64,000 nucleotides of DNA, taken from the NCBI RefSeq assembly GCF_001612615.1, contig NZ_BDAU01000014.1, positions 146,436 to 210,435 on the forward strand, given 5' to 3'. Shown piece by piece: positions 12,101 to 24,100 of the stretch. The DNA is from Nocardia amikacinitolerans NBRC 108937 (GTDB lineage: Bacteria; Actinomycetota; Actinomycetes; Mycobacteriales; Mycobacteriaceae). The notes beneath the pieces are model-generated. The model saw nothing but the letters and a program-made list of their open reading frames with translations, ran no database searches and was not told where the DNA came from. Made by a program: the position numbers and the translations under genes. Positions within the stretch are counted from its first letter, which is position 1, and each line of letters begins with the position of its first letter.

Positions 12101-15100
12101 CCTCCTTGATCGCGGCGAGCTCCGCCCACACCGGATCGGACATCAGCGGCCAGGTCGCGGTCAGATGCTCGACCGCGGCCTGCATGAACGCGTGCATTCC
12201 GGAATCGCGCGGGTAGCCGTCCTGGCCGACCATCACGTAGTCGTCGCGCAGGGTGGAGGCGTAGTAGTCCGGCTCGGTGGCCGTGTAGTCGCCACGCACC
12301 GCGACGGCGATTCGCTCCGGATGCGCCATCATCTGCTGCAACGCGGTCTGGGTCAGCTTGTATTGCAGCACACCGGAGGCGATCGACCGCTCCAGCGAAT
12401 ACCGCAGGTACGCGAGCTCTTGCGGTGGGAAGACGTCCCGGATGAGTCGCTGCGGCCCGTTCACCTTCTCCGGCGCGTTCGACACCAGGAACCGCTCGCC
12501 GATCTCGGCGATGATCTCCCGCGCCCGGCTCGGATCCGCCAGCACCGCCGACTGTCCCTCGACCATCAGCTCACGGATCACCGACACCGCGGTACGTGGC
12601 ATCTCCGAGGACAGAATCCACCCCTCCGGTGGCGCCTGCCGCTCGGGTTCAGCCGGAGCCTCGTCGTTGTCCTGCGCGGTGTCGGACTGCTCCGTGTCCC
12701 GCGAATCACCGGCTCGGTCGGCCGGATTCGAGCCGATGTAGGCGTTGTCGCCGGGGCGTGGGGCGTTCACGTCGCCGGTGTCGAGGACGATCGCCTGCTT
12801 GTTCCGGTAGGCGGTGGCCCACAGGGCGACCGTGCCCTCGCGAGTGCCGCCCGCGAGATCGGCAAGAGAGACCTGCTGGGGCCTGCCGCTGGGCAGGGCC
12901 GTCGCCGGGGCGTCGAAGTATTCGCGGCCGTTCTCGACCCGGTTCAGCGTGACCCGCTCGCCGTTGAGTTCGAAGACGTGCCTGCCGTTTTCCTCGCCGA
13001 CGTAGTGCAGCGACATGGCGTGGCCGATGGCGCCGTGCCGGTCCGGGGTGCCGCGCTGTTCGATGACGAAGGCGGTGGTGCCGGGGCCCGCGTCGATCAG
13101 GCCCTGAACCAGGCGGGCGTGGCCGCTGACCTGGGCGGTGGTGGCGAAACCCTGGAGCGGCGCGCCGTTGAGCGCCGGGACCAGGTCACCGAACCGCACA
13201 CCGGCCAGCGTCGAGGGCGCAAGCAGATCCGCATCGGTGACGACACCGCCCTGAGCGGCGTTGACGTGCTCGCCCGCCAGCTGCACGCAGTTGTTGTCGT
13301 GCTCGTCGAGCAGGTAGCGCTGCGGGCCGAGGGTGCCGTCGCCGTCGGAGACGATCCTCACCTCGAGCACGCCGAGGCCGGGTTCGCCGATCACCCGCGC
13401 CGAAACGTGCACGCCGCCGCGGGCGATGCCGTGATCACCGTGGTGGGACTGCGTCGCAAGGGCGACGAGATCGGTCACCTCGTCCAGTGCCGTCTCGACC
13501 TTCGCGGCGGGCCAACCGGACATGATGGCGGCCAACTGATCTCGGATATGGCCGAGCCCCTGCACGCCGTAGTACAGCGTGCTGCCGAACCGGCGGGTGC
13601 GCGCCGGATCGTTGGCCATCGGGTCGATCTCGGAGGTGAACCCGAGCGGTGTCGGGCGCGCACCGGTCAGGCGTTGCCAGAGGGTGCGCTTGCGCGGGTG
13701 CCTCGGGCGCTGATCCCAGTCGTAGCCAGCGGCTTTCGCCGCCGCCGTCGCCTGCTGCACGGTGGCGCCGGGGTTTTGCGCGAGGAACTCGATCGAGGCG
13801 AGCGCGGCCTCGATCCCGACGATGTCCTCGCGCACCGCCTGGTTGGACAGCAACCGCTGCCACATGGCGGCGATGTCGTTGTTCTGCGGGATCTCGGTGT
13901 TGCGCAACAGGTAGTCGCGCACCTGGCGCAGCGTCTCGATGACGTCGTCGCGGGAACGCGGGTTGCCCGCATGGTCTTTGAGCCACGTCGAGCCGTCGCC
14001 GTGCTTCGGCATGGTCGAACCGTCGGGGTCGCGCACCCAGGCATTGCCCTTGCCGCGCACCCAGCGCTTCGGGTCGCCGCCGGAGTAACGATCCGGATCA
14101 GCGAGGGCGTGGTCGGCGATCCGCGCCAAGTTGCTGTCGGCCTCGAAGACCCGGTTGTGCTCGAATCCCTCGTAGGCGGCCTCGGTCCGTTCCCTGAGCT
14201 CGGCCCGCTCGGCTTCGTTGTCGGCCCAGCGCTGCCGCAGCGCCTCTGGAATCTCGACGCTCTCGCCGGTGTAGGGCAGCGCGTGCGAGCCATCGAGGCG
14301 CGCCTGCTCCGAATTTCGTTGCGGCGTGGCGAGTTCCGGGTTGGACAGCGGCTGCGGATCGGGCTGGCTGGTGTCCAGCCAACCGTAGGTGCGAGTGCCG
14401 CGCACCATCGGAACCAGCTGGATCCAACGACCGTCGCGCACCGCCGGAATCCATTGCGCCACATCGGCCATGGCCCAGGCCAACGCCGGATGCCGCTTGG
14501 CGAAGTCGGCCGAGAGCGGCAGTTCGATCGACTTGCCGTGCGCGGTGTTCGCGGGCAGCCACCGGGTTGCCGACAGGACGAACTTGCCGATCCATGGCCG
14601 GTTTTGGATGAGATTCTTCGTCCACGGATGGCCCGGAATCCGGTCCAGGACGCCCAGCGCGAGGATGCGCAGGTGGAACAGGTTGAGGCCGACGTCCGAG
14701 GTCCATGCGTTCACGCCCTCGGGCACGGCGTAGATCGTCTTCGAGAACGGCAAGGTCTGTGGGAACAGGAACGCCGGAACCTCACCCGGCTCGAACTCGT
14801 GCAACCCCGCCATGATCTTGTCGAAGGTCGGCACCATCGACACCTTGAACAAGAACGGCGGCTGCGGCTCGGTCCACTTCTCCTTCTCCCACTTACGCGG
14901 GTGCTTGCGCGGCTCCCAGGCGCCCGCGCGCTGGGTCAGCTCGGCATCGGTGGACGGCAGATCGACGGTGCTCGCGTAGTGGCCGTGCGCGTCGCGCTCT
15001 ACCCGAGTGAACCGCACGGTCAGCGGCGTGGTGTCCGACTTCGCCATGCCAAGCAGCAGATTCAGATCGGTTCGCGCCGACAGTGTCGCTTGCAGCGCCT

Positions 15101-18100
15101 GCCGGTAGCCGTTGACGTCGGTGTCGGCGCCGACGACCACGATCTCGCTGTCCCCGAACAGTCCGGTGGGCTGCGCGGCGGGCCGCACGCCGACCCGCTC
15201 CGAGATCGGCAGCAGGCCGAGGTCGTTCATCGCGTCCAGCGCGGCGGGCCGCACGCCGACCCGCTCCGAGATCGGCAGCAGGCCGAGGTCGTTCATCGCG
15301 TCCAGCGCGGCCTGCCGCTCGGCGAGCTTGCTCCGTTGCGTCTCCGCGTCGGCGAGCTGCTTGGCGACCTCGCGCAACTGCTGCACGAGCTCGGCCCCGG
15401 GTTCCCGCGGTCCCGGGTACCGCGGGTTCAGGTGGTCGATATCGCTGATCTGGAAGACCTGGGCGAGCGCGGCCCGCGCGTTGGTCGCGGAGATGATCTC
15501 CGTGGTCAGGCCGGACTTCAGCAGGGTCAGATCGCCCGGCGGCAGCTTTTGCCGCAGCAGTTCCAGCGCACTCTCCACCTCGCTGAGCGCGTGTGTCGCC
15601 TGCCGCAGTTTCGCGCGGGCGGCGGCCAGATCCTGGTTCCTGGCCTGCTCCGCTTCCGGGGTGTCGACGGTGTCGGCCTCGAGCTGCGCGATACCGGCAC
15701 GCAGCTTGTGCCGCAACGCTTTACCGCGTTCGATCTGCTCTTCCAGCGTCCGCTGGACCCGCTCGGCGGTCTCGATGCGGTCCCGCAGCTGGAACGCGGC
15801 CTCGAGGTTGTCCACGAGGTCGATATCGGAGCGGAATCGCGCGATCTCGGCGTCGCCGCCCAGCTGAGCGGCCAGCTGAGCCTCGAGTGCGTCGATCCGG
15901 GCTTGCAGGTCGCTGCCTTGCTGCGTGATCGAGCTCTGCCACACCTCGACCGCCGCGGCGCGCGCGGCCTCGGCCGCACCGGTTCGCGCGACGCGCTGCT
16001 CGATCTCGGCGGCCAAGCTACCAGCCAGCTCGCGATCCCCGGCGTTCTGCGCGGCCACGGCCTGCCGCCGCAGGTCCGCGATCTCGGCGCGCAGGTCGGC
16101 TTCGCCCGCCACCGCGGCGGCCATCTCGGCGCGCAACCGGGCCACCTCGGTCGCCGGGCTCGGCGGCGCGTTGGCCGGTGGCTGCCGATGCGCGGGCACC
16201 GGGGCGTTCGGGTCCGGCGTCTGGCCGATGGCGAGATCGGCGGCGGGTGGTGCGGCGGTGAGGTCGCCGAAGTTCGCCACCTGCCGCCCGGCCTTCCATG
16301 CCACGGCCCAGGTGGCTTTTGTCTCGTAGCGGCTACCGCCGGTGAGATCGGCCAGCGAGACCCGGGTGCCGTCCGGGGCGACGAACCATTCCAGGTTGCT
16401 GCGCTTGGAGCCGACCTCGTCATAGGTGACGCGGCGGCCGTCGATCTCGAACTGATTGCCGCCCAGGTACTTCACGGTGTAGGAGTGCGCGCCGACACCG
16501 TGCGCGTCGGGGGTCCAGCGCTCGTCCAGCACCCAGGCCATGGCGCCGGGGCCGCCCTGGTCGCGCAGCGCCTGGATCAGTTTGGCGTGGCCGCGGGCGT
16601 CGCTGTTGTCGAAACCGCCCGGCTGGGCGCCGCGCAGCAGCGGCTGCACGTCCCGCCAGTGGCGGCCGGACAGGTTGTTCGGCAACGGGATCGGGACATC
16701 GACGATGTCGCCCTGGTCCGCGAGGACACGGCTGAGCGAATCGGAGACACAGGTGTTGATTGCGGCGGGACCGGCGGGATCGATCTCGCTGGTGTAGTAG
16801 GTCACCAGTGCTGTCAGCGCGTCGATCTCGGCAGCGGTCCGGCGCACCTCGGCCCGCAGCCGCTGGTGCAGCGCGGTCAATGTGCCGGAATCGCGGACGA
16901 ACAGGTCGGCGAACTTCTCGGTCTTGAACTTGCCGAAGGCCGCCTTGTACTGCGCGTCGGTGGTGTTGTAGATGTCGGCGCCGTGCAGCCGCACCCAATC
17001 CTGGTCCGGCACCGGCACTCCCGGCACGGCGGTGGGACCGGCCAGTCGCAGCTGCGCGAGCAGCAGATCGACGTCCGCGATGAGCGAGGCCAGGTGCGCG
17101 GGGGCGTCGGCCAGGTTGATCGGGGCGATGTCGTCGGCCACCCGCGGATCCCGGGTGAACAGTTCCTGGTCGGCTTCCAGCTTCGTCAGGAGCGCGTCGA
17201 TCTCCTTGGCCAGCTTGGGTTTGGCGGTCTTCAGCGCCTCCAGTGTCGCCTTCGGGTCGGTCGCCAGGTCGGCTCGGCTGAGCTCCAGCTTGTTCAGTGC
17301 GGTGTCGAGCTGGTGGTAGGCGTCGAGGGCGTGCAGGGTGCTCGCGTACTCGACCAGTGCCTCGATCTGAGCGGCGCGCACCTCGTTGTCGAAACGCAGC
17401 CGCTCCAGGGTGGCGTCGATCTGGCTCGGAGTCAGATCGACGCGGCCGATCGGCAGGCGGCCGACCAATTCCGTGATGGCGGCCTCGATTTCGCCGCGCG
17501 ACATTCGGGACATGTCCAGCGCCGGGCCGCTCGGCTCCGCCTGCGCCGGATCGGTGACCGTCTGCCAGGGGCCGCCCTGGTAGCGAACCATCGTGACGGT
17601 CAGGTTCCGGCCGTCGAAGTCTTCCGAGATATGCCGCACCGCAGGGGAATCCACCGCCGAGGTGGCGACCCGCCAGGTGCCGCCGACCTCGCGCGGCCAC
17701 GCGACGCGGTACTCGACCTCGAGGGTGCCCGCGTTGATCAGCTCGACCAGTTCGGAATTCGCCGGGTCGGCGAGTGCCTTCGCCAGTGCCGCGTCGTGAT
17801 TCATGGCGTTGTCGATGACGACCAACTTCATCGGCGACCCGACAAGCCCGATGCCAGGATGATCGGCCGGATCGATCAGGAAGCCGCCGCTGACTCGAAT
17901 CCATTCGCTGCCCGCGATATCCGCCATCACCTCGGCGTGCTGGCCGAAATTGTCGTCGGCGTCGAGCACCTGCTCGGCCTGCCGATGGAACGCGGTGACC
18001 GCGTCCTGGAGGTCGGTGAGCCGGGTCCGCAACTCCGTCAGCACATTCGGGCTCTCGGGGTCGATGCCGAGAATGTGCGCGCGGTGGTGCAGCTCGGTGC

Positions 18101-21100
18101 GGATGTGGTGGCGGCGCAGGGCTTCCTCGAAGAACCTGCGGCCCGCGGGCGTGTCGCGGTGCGACAGGTCCCACCACTGACGGCCGCCTTGCATGTTGTT
18201 GTTGACGCCGGTCCAGCCCATGACGGTCGCGCGACCGTTACTGGCCGCATCGACCTCGCGCCCGTATCGCTCCAGCGGGCTCGGACGGTTGATGACCGCG
18301 GCGGGAAGCAGATGCGACAGGTCGATATCGGGCAGGAAGGGGATGTCCGCGTTCTCCGCGTCGTACCGGGCAAGCGCCGCCTCGAACGCCTTGGCCGAAA
18401 CCGCTTCGCGGGTCAGCAGATATCGCGCCTGCGCTACGGCGGCACGCACCGACTCCGGGCTCAGGTCCGGCAGTTCGATGCCGAGCGGGCCCGCGAGCGC
18501 CAGCAGCGCCCGCGCCCGCGCGTCCAGCTCCTGCGCGGCCTGCTGGACCTCCCGACCCCATTCGGCGAGCTCGTCGTGAGCCAACGCCGAAGGATCGTGT
18601 TCGGCGTCGGCGGGTACCGGCAGCTCGAGCGATGCGTCGACGCCGGGCGCGGGCGGAGCCGCCGAAAGTGCCGGTGGCACAGCGGGTCCCGCGAGGAAGC
18701 GATCGGCGAGTCCGAGACGGCGGAGTTCGGCCTCGCTCTCGCGGATCTTCCGCGGGTCGGCGTCCTCGCGGGCGTAGTCGTAGACATCGCCGGTGCGCGA
18801 GACGGGCCCGTGCGATTCCGCGGAAGTGATCTGATTGAGCAGGAAGGCCTTGATCTTCGGCCAGTTGCGCTTGAGGTTGACCACCTCGCGGGCGGTGAAC
18901 GCGGGGTTGGCCTCGAAGTTGCCCCAGAAGTCGCTGTCGGCCAGTTGGCCGAAATTCTGCACCGTGAACGACTGGCCGAGCGGCACGATCTCCGACGGCG
19001 GATGCTGCGGGTTGACCACACCCTGCCGGTCCCGCAGGGTCTGGAGCACACCAGGATCGGCCCCTGCGGCCTTGGCGATCGCGGCGGTGCGCACCTCCGG
19101 TGCGGGCAGGCGGGTGGCCGGTTCGACCCGCCAGCCGCCGGAACCGTCCGGTGTCAGCCGAACCGGGATTCGTTCGCCGCCGACCTCCAGGTCGATCCGC
19201 ACCGGGCCGCCCGGTGTCCGGCCCGCTCGCAGCACCTGGGTGACATCGGCCAGATCCGCGACCGCCGTGGCGCGGGCCAGCGTTTCCGACCGCAGCCGCT
19301 CCAGGGTCTCTGTCAGGTTCGCAGGCGCCAGGCCGTTGTTCGGTATCGCGAGCAGGTCGGCCCAGACCTCGACGATCTTGCCGATCTCGGTCCGCTGGTC
19401 CGGGTCGAGCGCGAGGTCGCGTCGGCCCATGGCGGTGGCCAGTGCTTCGATCGCGCCCGCGCGCAACAGGATTCGATAGCGCTCCTGCGCGATGGTGCTC
19501 GCGAGATTCGCCGGATCGCGCTGCTGGGTCGTGAGATTCAGCTGGTCCGCGAGCGACTGCTGAGCCTGCGCCATGGTGAGCGGGCGCGGCGGGTCGGAGG
19601 GATCGGGCGGCGAGACCAGCGGGCCCGCGACGGCATCCGGGTTGGTGAGCGGAATCGGCGGCGCGGGCTGGGTTTCCGGCGGCTGCCCGATCGACCGCTG
19701 GAACGCCTCGGCCGCGTCGCGCTGGGCGAGGAACTCGGCATCGGACGGGTCGGACGGGTAGCGCCAGTAGTGCTCGCCGGGGAACTGCTCGTCCGCCGTG
19801 AGGGTGTCGAAGTTCGTCGGGAACAGCATGTGCTGGTCGGCAAGGCCGTCCGGCGAAGCGTCCAGGAAGCGCCGAGCCAGCGCCATCTGTGCCATGTCCT
19901 GAAGGGCGGACTGCGGATCCGGTAGTACACCGAGCGTTTCCGCGAGTCCGAGGCGTCCGGCGAGGTCTCGCGCGTAGGCCAGGTGCGCAGCGGAAGGCTC
20001 GGCCCCGGACTCCGGTTCCGTACGCAGGCTCGGTGTTTCGCCGAAGAACCTGGCCGCCTGATGGACCGGGTCCTCGGGCCGCCGCGGCGCGGGCGGATCC
20101 TGGCCGAAGCGCAGCTCGGCCTCCGGCATCGGCCCCTCGTCGCCGAGGCCGGGGACGTGCGCGTCGTTCTGGAAGATGCTCGCCCAAGTGGCGGCGGTCT
20201 CCGCCGGTGTGCCACCGGTCAATTCGGCCAGCGACAGCGGATCGGTGCCGCCATCGGGTCCGAGGTCGAACAGCTGTTCCTGGCCGTTGGCATCGATATC
20301 CGCAAGCAGAACCCGCCGGCCGTCCACGTCGAAGACGTCGCGGCCCAGGTAGGTCACGGTGTAGACGTGGCCGCCGACGCCGTAGTCGTCGACGGTGGTC
20401 CGCTGGTCGATCACCACCGCCGAGGCGCCCGGGCCCTGCGCACGCAAGGTGGTCAGCAGGCGGGCATGCGCGCCGCCCTCCTCCCCCGGCAGGAACGGCT
20501 CGGGCTGTGCGGCGCGGAAGTGGTCCGACAGATCGGCCCACGGCACACCGCCGATCCGGCCGGGGTCGACGGCGAACCCGCCGAGCACGTTCGGGTGCCG
20601 CACGGCAAGCTGATCGAAAGCCCTTGGTACACAGTGGTTGATCGGTGTTCCGCCGGTGGGCAGACGGTAGTACGTCTCGGCCAGCGCGGCCAGGGCGGCG
20701 AGATCGGTGGCGTCCCGGCGCACATCGGCCCGCAACTCCGCCAGCGCCTCGGCGATCTGCTCCGGCGTGCGCAGCGCGGCCGCGTCGAGCCTGCCCGCAC
20801 GGAAGTTCTTGTAGATCGACTCCAGCTCGGCCGGGGTCGCGGTATCCAGATCGACGCCGAGCAGGTGCATCCAGTCGGCGTCCGGGTCCGGGATGCCGGG
20901 TACCTCGCCGGGCAGCGTCTGGCCGTGCCTGGCCAGCGCAAGGAAGTCCGCGAGATCGTCGACGAGCAATCCCACCTGGTCGTGGGTGCCGTGCCGCATC
21001 GGCAGGCCGCCGGGCCGCAGCCGATCTCGCGCGTCGTAGAGGTTCGGATCGAAATCGACCAGGTCGGGGTCCCGGCTCAGCAGCTTGGCCAGCGCGTCGA

Positions 21101-24100
21101 GCTTCGCCGCCCGTTCGGGATGCCGCTGCTTCAGCTCCTCGATCGCGTCGAGCGGGCGCCCGCGCAGCTCGGACCGGTTCACCCTGGCTTCGTGCAGCGC
21201 GCGCTCGAAGGCGTTGAAGCGGGCCACATCCGCGTGCAACCGGGCCAGATCGGCCATGGCCTCGATCCGCACCGCGCGCAGCCGGTTCGCGGCGCGCGCC
21301 GCGTCGAGGGTGTCCTCGACTCGGTCCGGGGCCAGATCGGCCAGCTGCACGCCCTGCCGGGCCGCCGCGTCCTCGACGCGGGCCACCAGCTCCGCGGTCG
21401 ACAGCGTGGCGGGGTCGGGCACCGGAATTTCGTTGTCCGGCAGCGTGAGCGCGCTTTGGCCGGGGACGACGCGCCACGGGCTTTCGTCGTTGTCGCGGAC
21501 CATGGTGAGCTCGAGCCCGAGACCGTCAACGGCGCCGGAGAAATGCCTGACCTGCGGCGCGTCCACCTCGGCCACATGGATGACACCGGTGCGGTCCGCC
21601 CAGGCGACCCGGTACTCGAGCTCCAGCTCGCCCTGGGTCAGCATCTGCGCGATATCGGTATTGCGCGGGTCGGCGAGCGCGTTGGCCAGCTGCTGGTCGT
21701 GATCGCCGCCGTCGTTGATCACCACCAGGCGCTGCGGATCGCCGTCCAACAGGCCGATACCCGGCGCATTGTCCGGATCGAGCAGGTCGCCGCCCTGATC
21801 GAGCAACCACCGGTGCCCCGCGGCGGCCGACATCTCCTCGGCGATCCTGGCGAACTCGGTGTCGGCATCGGTGTAGGCGGCCGCGAGTTGCGCGAATCGC
21901 GTTGCCTCTCGCGCCAATTCGGCGGCGCGATCGTGCAGCGCGGTCAGCGCGCGTGCGACATCGGCCGGGCTGTGCTTTGCCGGATCGACATCGAGCAGGT
22001 TGGCCCAGGTGCCCAGTTCGGCGCGCACTTGTTCGCGCTGCATCGCCTCCCGGAAAGCCTCGCGGGCCTCCGCGCTCGGGTTGCCCTCCGGATCCCACCA
22101 GAGCTTCAGCCGCGTCGGATTGTTGTTGACGCCACTGGCTTCGGAGTCCGCACCGGGCAGACCGGCCGCACGGGACTGCTCGCGCATATAGCGCTCGAGC
22201 GGATCGGGGCGCGTGTCGTTGGTCGGCAGATAGCGCAGGCGCTCGTTCTCGTTGTGGAACCGCGTGGCCGCCTGCGCGTACGCGGCGGCCGCCGCGGCCT
22301 GCCGCATCGCGCGGTAGTTCGCCTCGCCGACCGCGGCGCGGACCGCATCGGGGCTGAGGTCGGTCAGCGACAGCGACAGCGCGTCCGCGCCCTCGTAGAG
22401 CGCGATACCGGCGGCATTGCGGGCGGCGATGACGTCGCCGAGTTCCGCGCCTCGGCGAGCCAGATCCGGATCGGGCGCCGGGCCTTGCGGTTCCGCGTCC
22501 GGAACCGGCGGCACCACGTCCGCATCGATACCGGCGCGCTGGTCGGGCGCGACCGGATCCGCCGCCCGCGGAGCACCGATCCGGGGACTGGCCGAGTAGT
22601 TGCCGGTGATCAGGGCCCAGAAGGCCTCGCGGCCCTTCCACAGCTTCGACGCCTGCAACGCGAAGAACGCCGGATCCCAGTTGAATCCGCTGACTTCGGC
22701 CGCCGCGTCGCCGGACAGCAACTCGATCTCCGCGCCGAACGCGTTGTAGAGATCGCTGTTGTTCTCCGAACCGAGCGCGTACTGGATCGGCCTGCCGGTG
22801 CCGTGGCTGCCGAGGTGGGTGCGCAGGAACTTCATCGCCCGCTTCCACCGGGTCTGCGGTTGCGCAGTGGGATCGCTCGACGAGTCCGGCTCCGGCACCG
22901 GCGGCGGCGCAAGCGGCTCGGCGGGCCGCACCCGCCATCCGCCGGAACCGTCCGCGGTCAGCAGCACCGGCACCCGCTGACCGTCCACCACCACCGTGTA
23001 CCTGCGGGTCTCGCCCTCGGCCACCTGGGTGGCCCGGCCCTTGACCGCGTGCACCTCCTGGGCGACATCGGCCAGATCGTTCAGTGCGACGGCACGGGCG
23101 AGCACGTTGTCGCGCAGCCGCTCCAGCGTCGTGTCGACCTGCCCCTCAGCCAGGTCGCTTTCCGAGAGCTGGAGCAGATTCGCCCACTGGTCGACGATCT
23201 TGGTGAGATCCGCCCGCTGGTTCGGGTCTACGGCGGCATCCAGCCGGGCCTTGGCGTACGCGAGCGACTCGACAGCGCCCGCCAGCAACATCGTCCGATA
23301 CCGCTGTTCCGCAATGGTTTCCGCGAGATTCGCCCGGGTCACCTGATCGGCGTTCATGCCGAGCTGACGCAGCAGCTGCGCCTGCGCCGACTCCGGCGCG
23401 AGCGGATGCGGGGCCCGGGAATCTGGCCGGGCGGGCGCGGGCCCCAGCGCGGGTGCGATCGCGTCCGGCACCGCGATCGGCATGGTGGGAGCCGGGGTGG
23501 CGGGATCGACAACCGGCAGGGCGTGGGCTTCGTCGCGCTGCGCGGCGAAATTCGGGTCGCTCGGATCCGGCGAGTAGTTCCAGTACCGCTCGCCCAGATG
23601 CTGCTCATCGATGCTCAAAGGAGCGAAATCGGCCGAGCCCATGAGCTCGTTCATGCGTCCCGTCACCGGGGTCGGGTCGAGGAATCCACGCGCCCAAGCC
23701 ATTTGAGCCAGATCCGCGAGAATCCGGCGCGCGTCCGCGAAGCCCGACAGCGAGTCGCCGAGGCCGAGTGCCTGCGAGAGGCGGGTCAGGCGGTCGCGGT
23801 CGGCGTCGGTCAGCGGGGGCAGGTTGCCGGTGGGCGCCGGGCTGGTCGCGCGGGCCGGGACGGTCTGCGGATCGGGCGCCGGTTCGGAGGTCTGCTGCGC
23901 CTCGGGGTCGGGCTGCGAATCCGGGTCGGGCGTTTGCCGCGCCTCGGAATCAGGCTGCGCGCCTGGATCCGGAGCCTGCTGCGCGTTCGGATCGGGCTGT
24001 GCACCCGGGTCCGGGGTCTGCTGCGAATCCGGCTCCGGCGCGGGCTGGTTGGCGGCGCTCTCTTCGTCGCGCCTACGCTGCTCCTCCTGCTGGCGCTGTT

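Larger units (their letters stand above)
12780..16790 (-). repeat. Giant A 4-kb internal duplication, copy 1
   Basis: Order: papain fold 3, long coiled coil (16170-15340), an alpha/beta stretch with VVVGADTDVNGYRQAL, KHPRKWEKEKW...FDKIMAGLHEFE, VPEGVNAWTSDVGLNLFH, WIPAVRDGRWIQLVP, SGGDPKRWVRGKG, KRTLWQRLTG and papain fold 4. Each element recurs in the same order 5.3 kb downstream in copy 2. The conserved Trp/Arg-rich motifs suggest a folded core rather than a spacer. Confidence 0.85.

Noticed and set aside
12021..12600. Cytochrome P450 or similar known enzyme in the unique giant A domain
   Set aside because: The NGVCPGF turn recalls a haem-Cys loop only superficially; the ExxR helix and the rest of the fold are not seen.
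9513..19925. A 3,470-codon plus-strand open frame opposite giant A
   Set aside because: Stop-free antisense frames are expected over very GC-rich genes. Its product is Arg/Gly/Leu/Val-rich without domain order, and the minus strand shows duplicated, motif-bearing protein over the same span.
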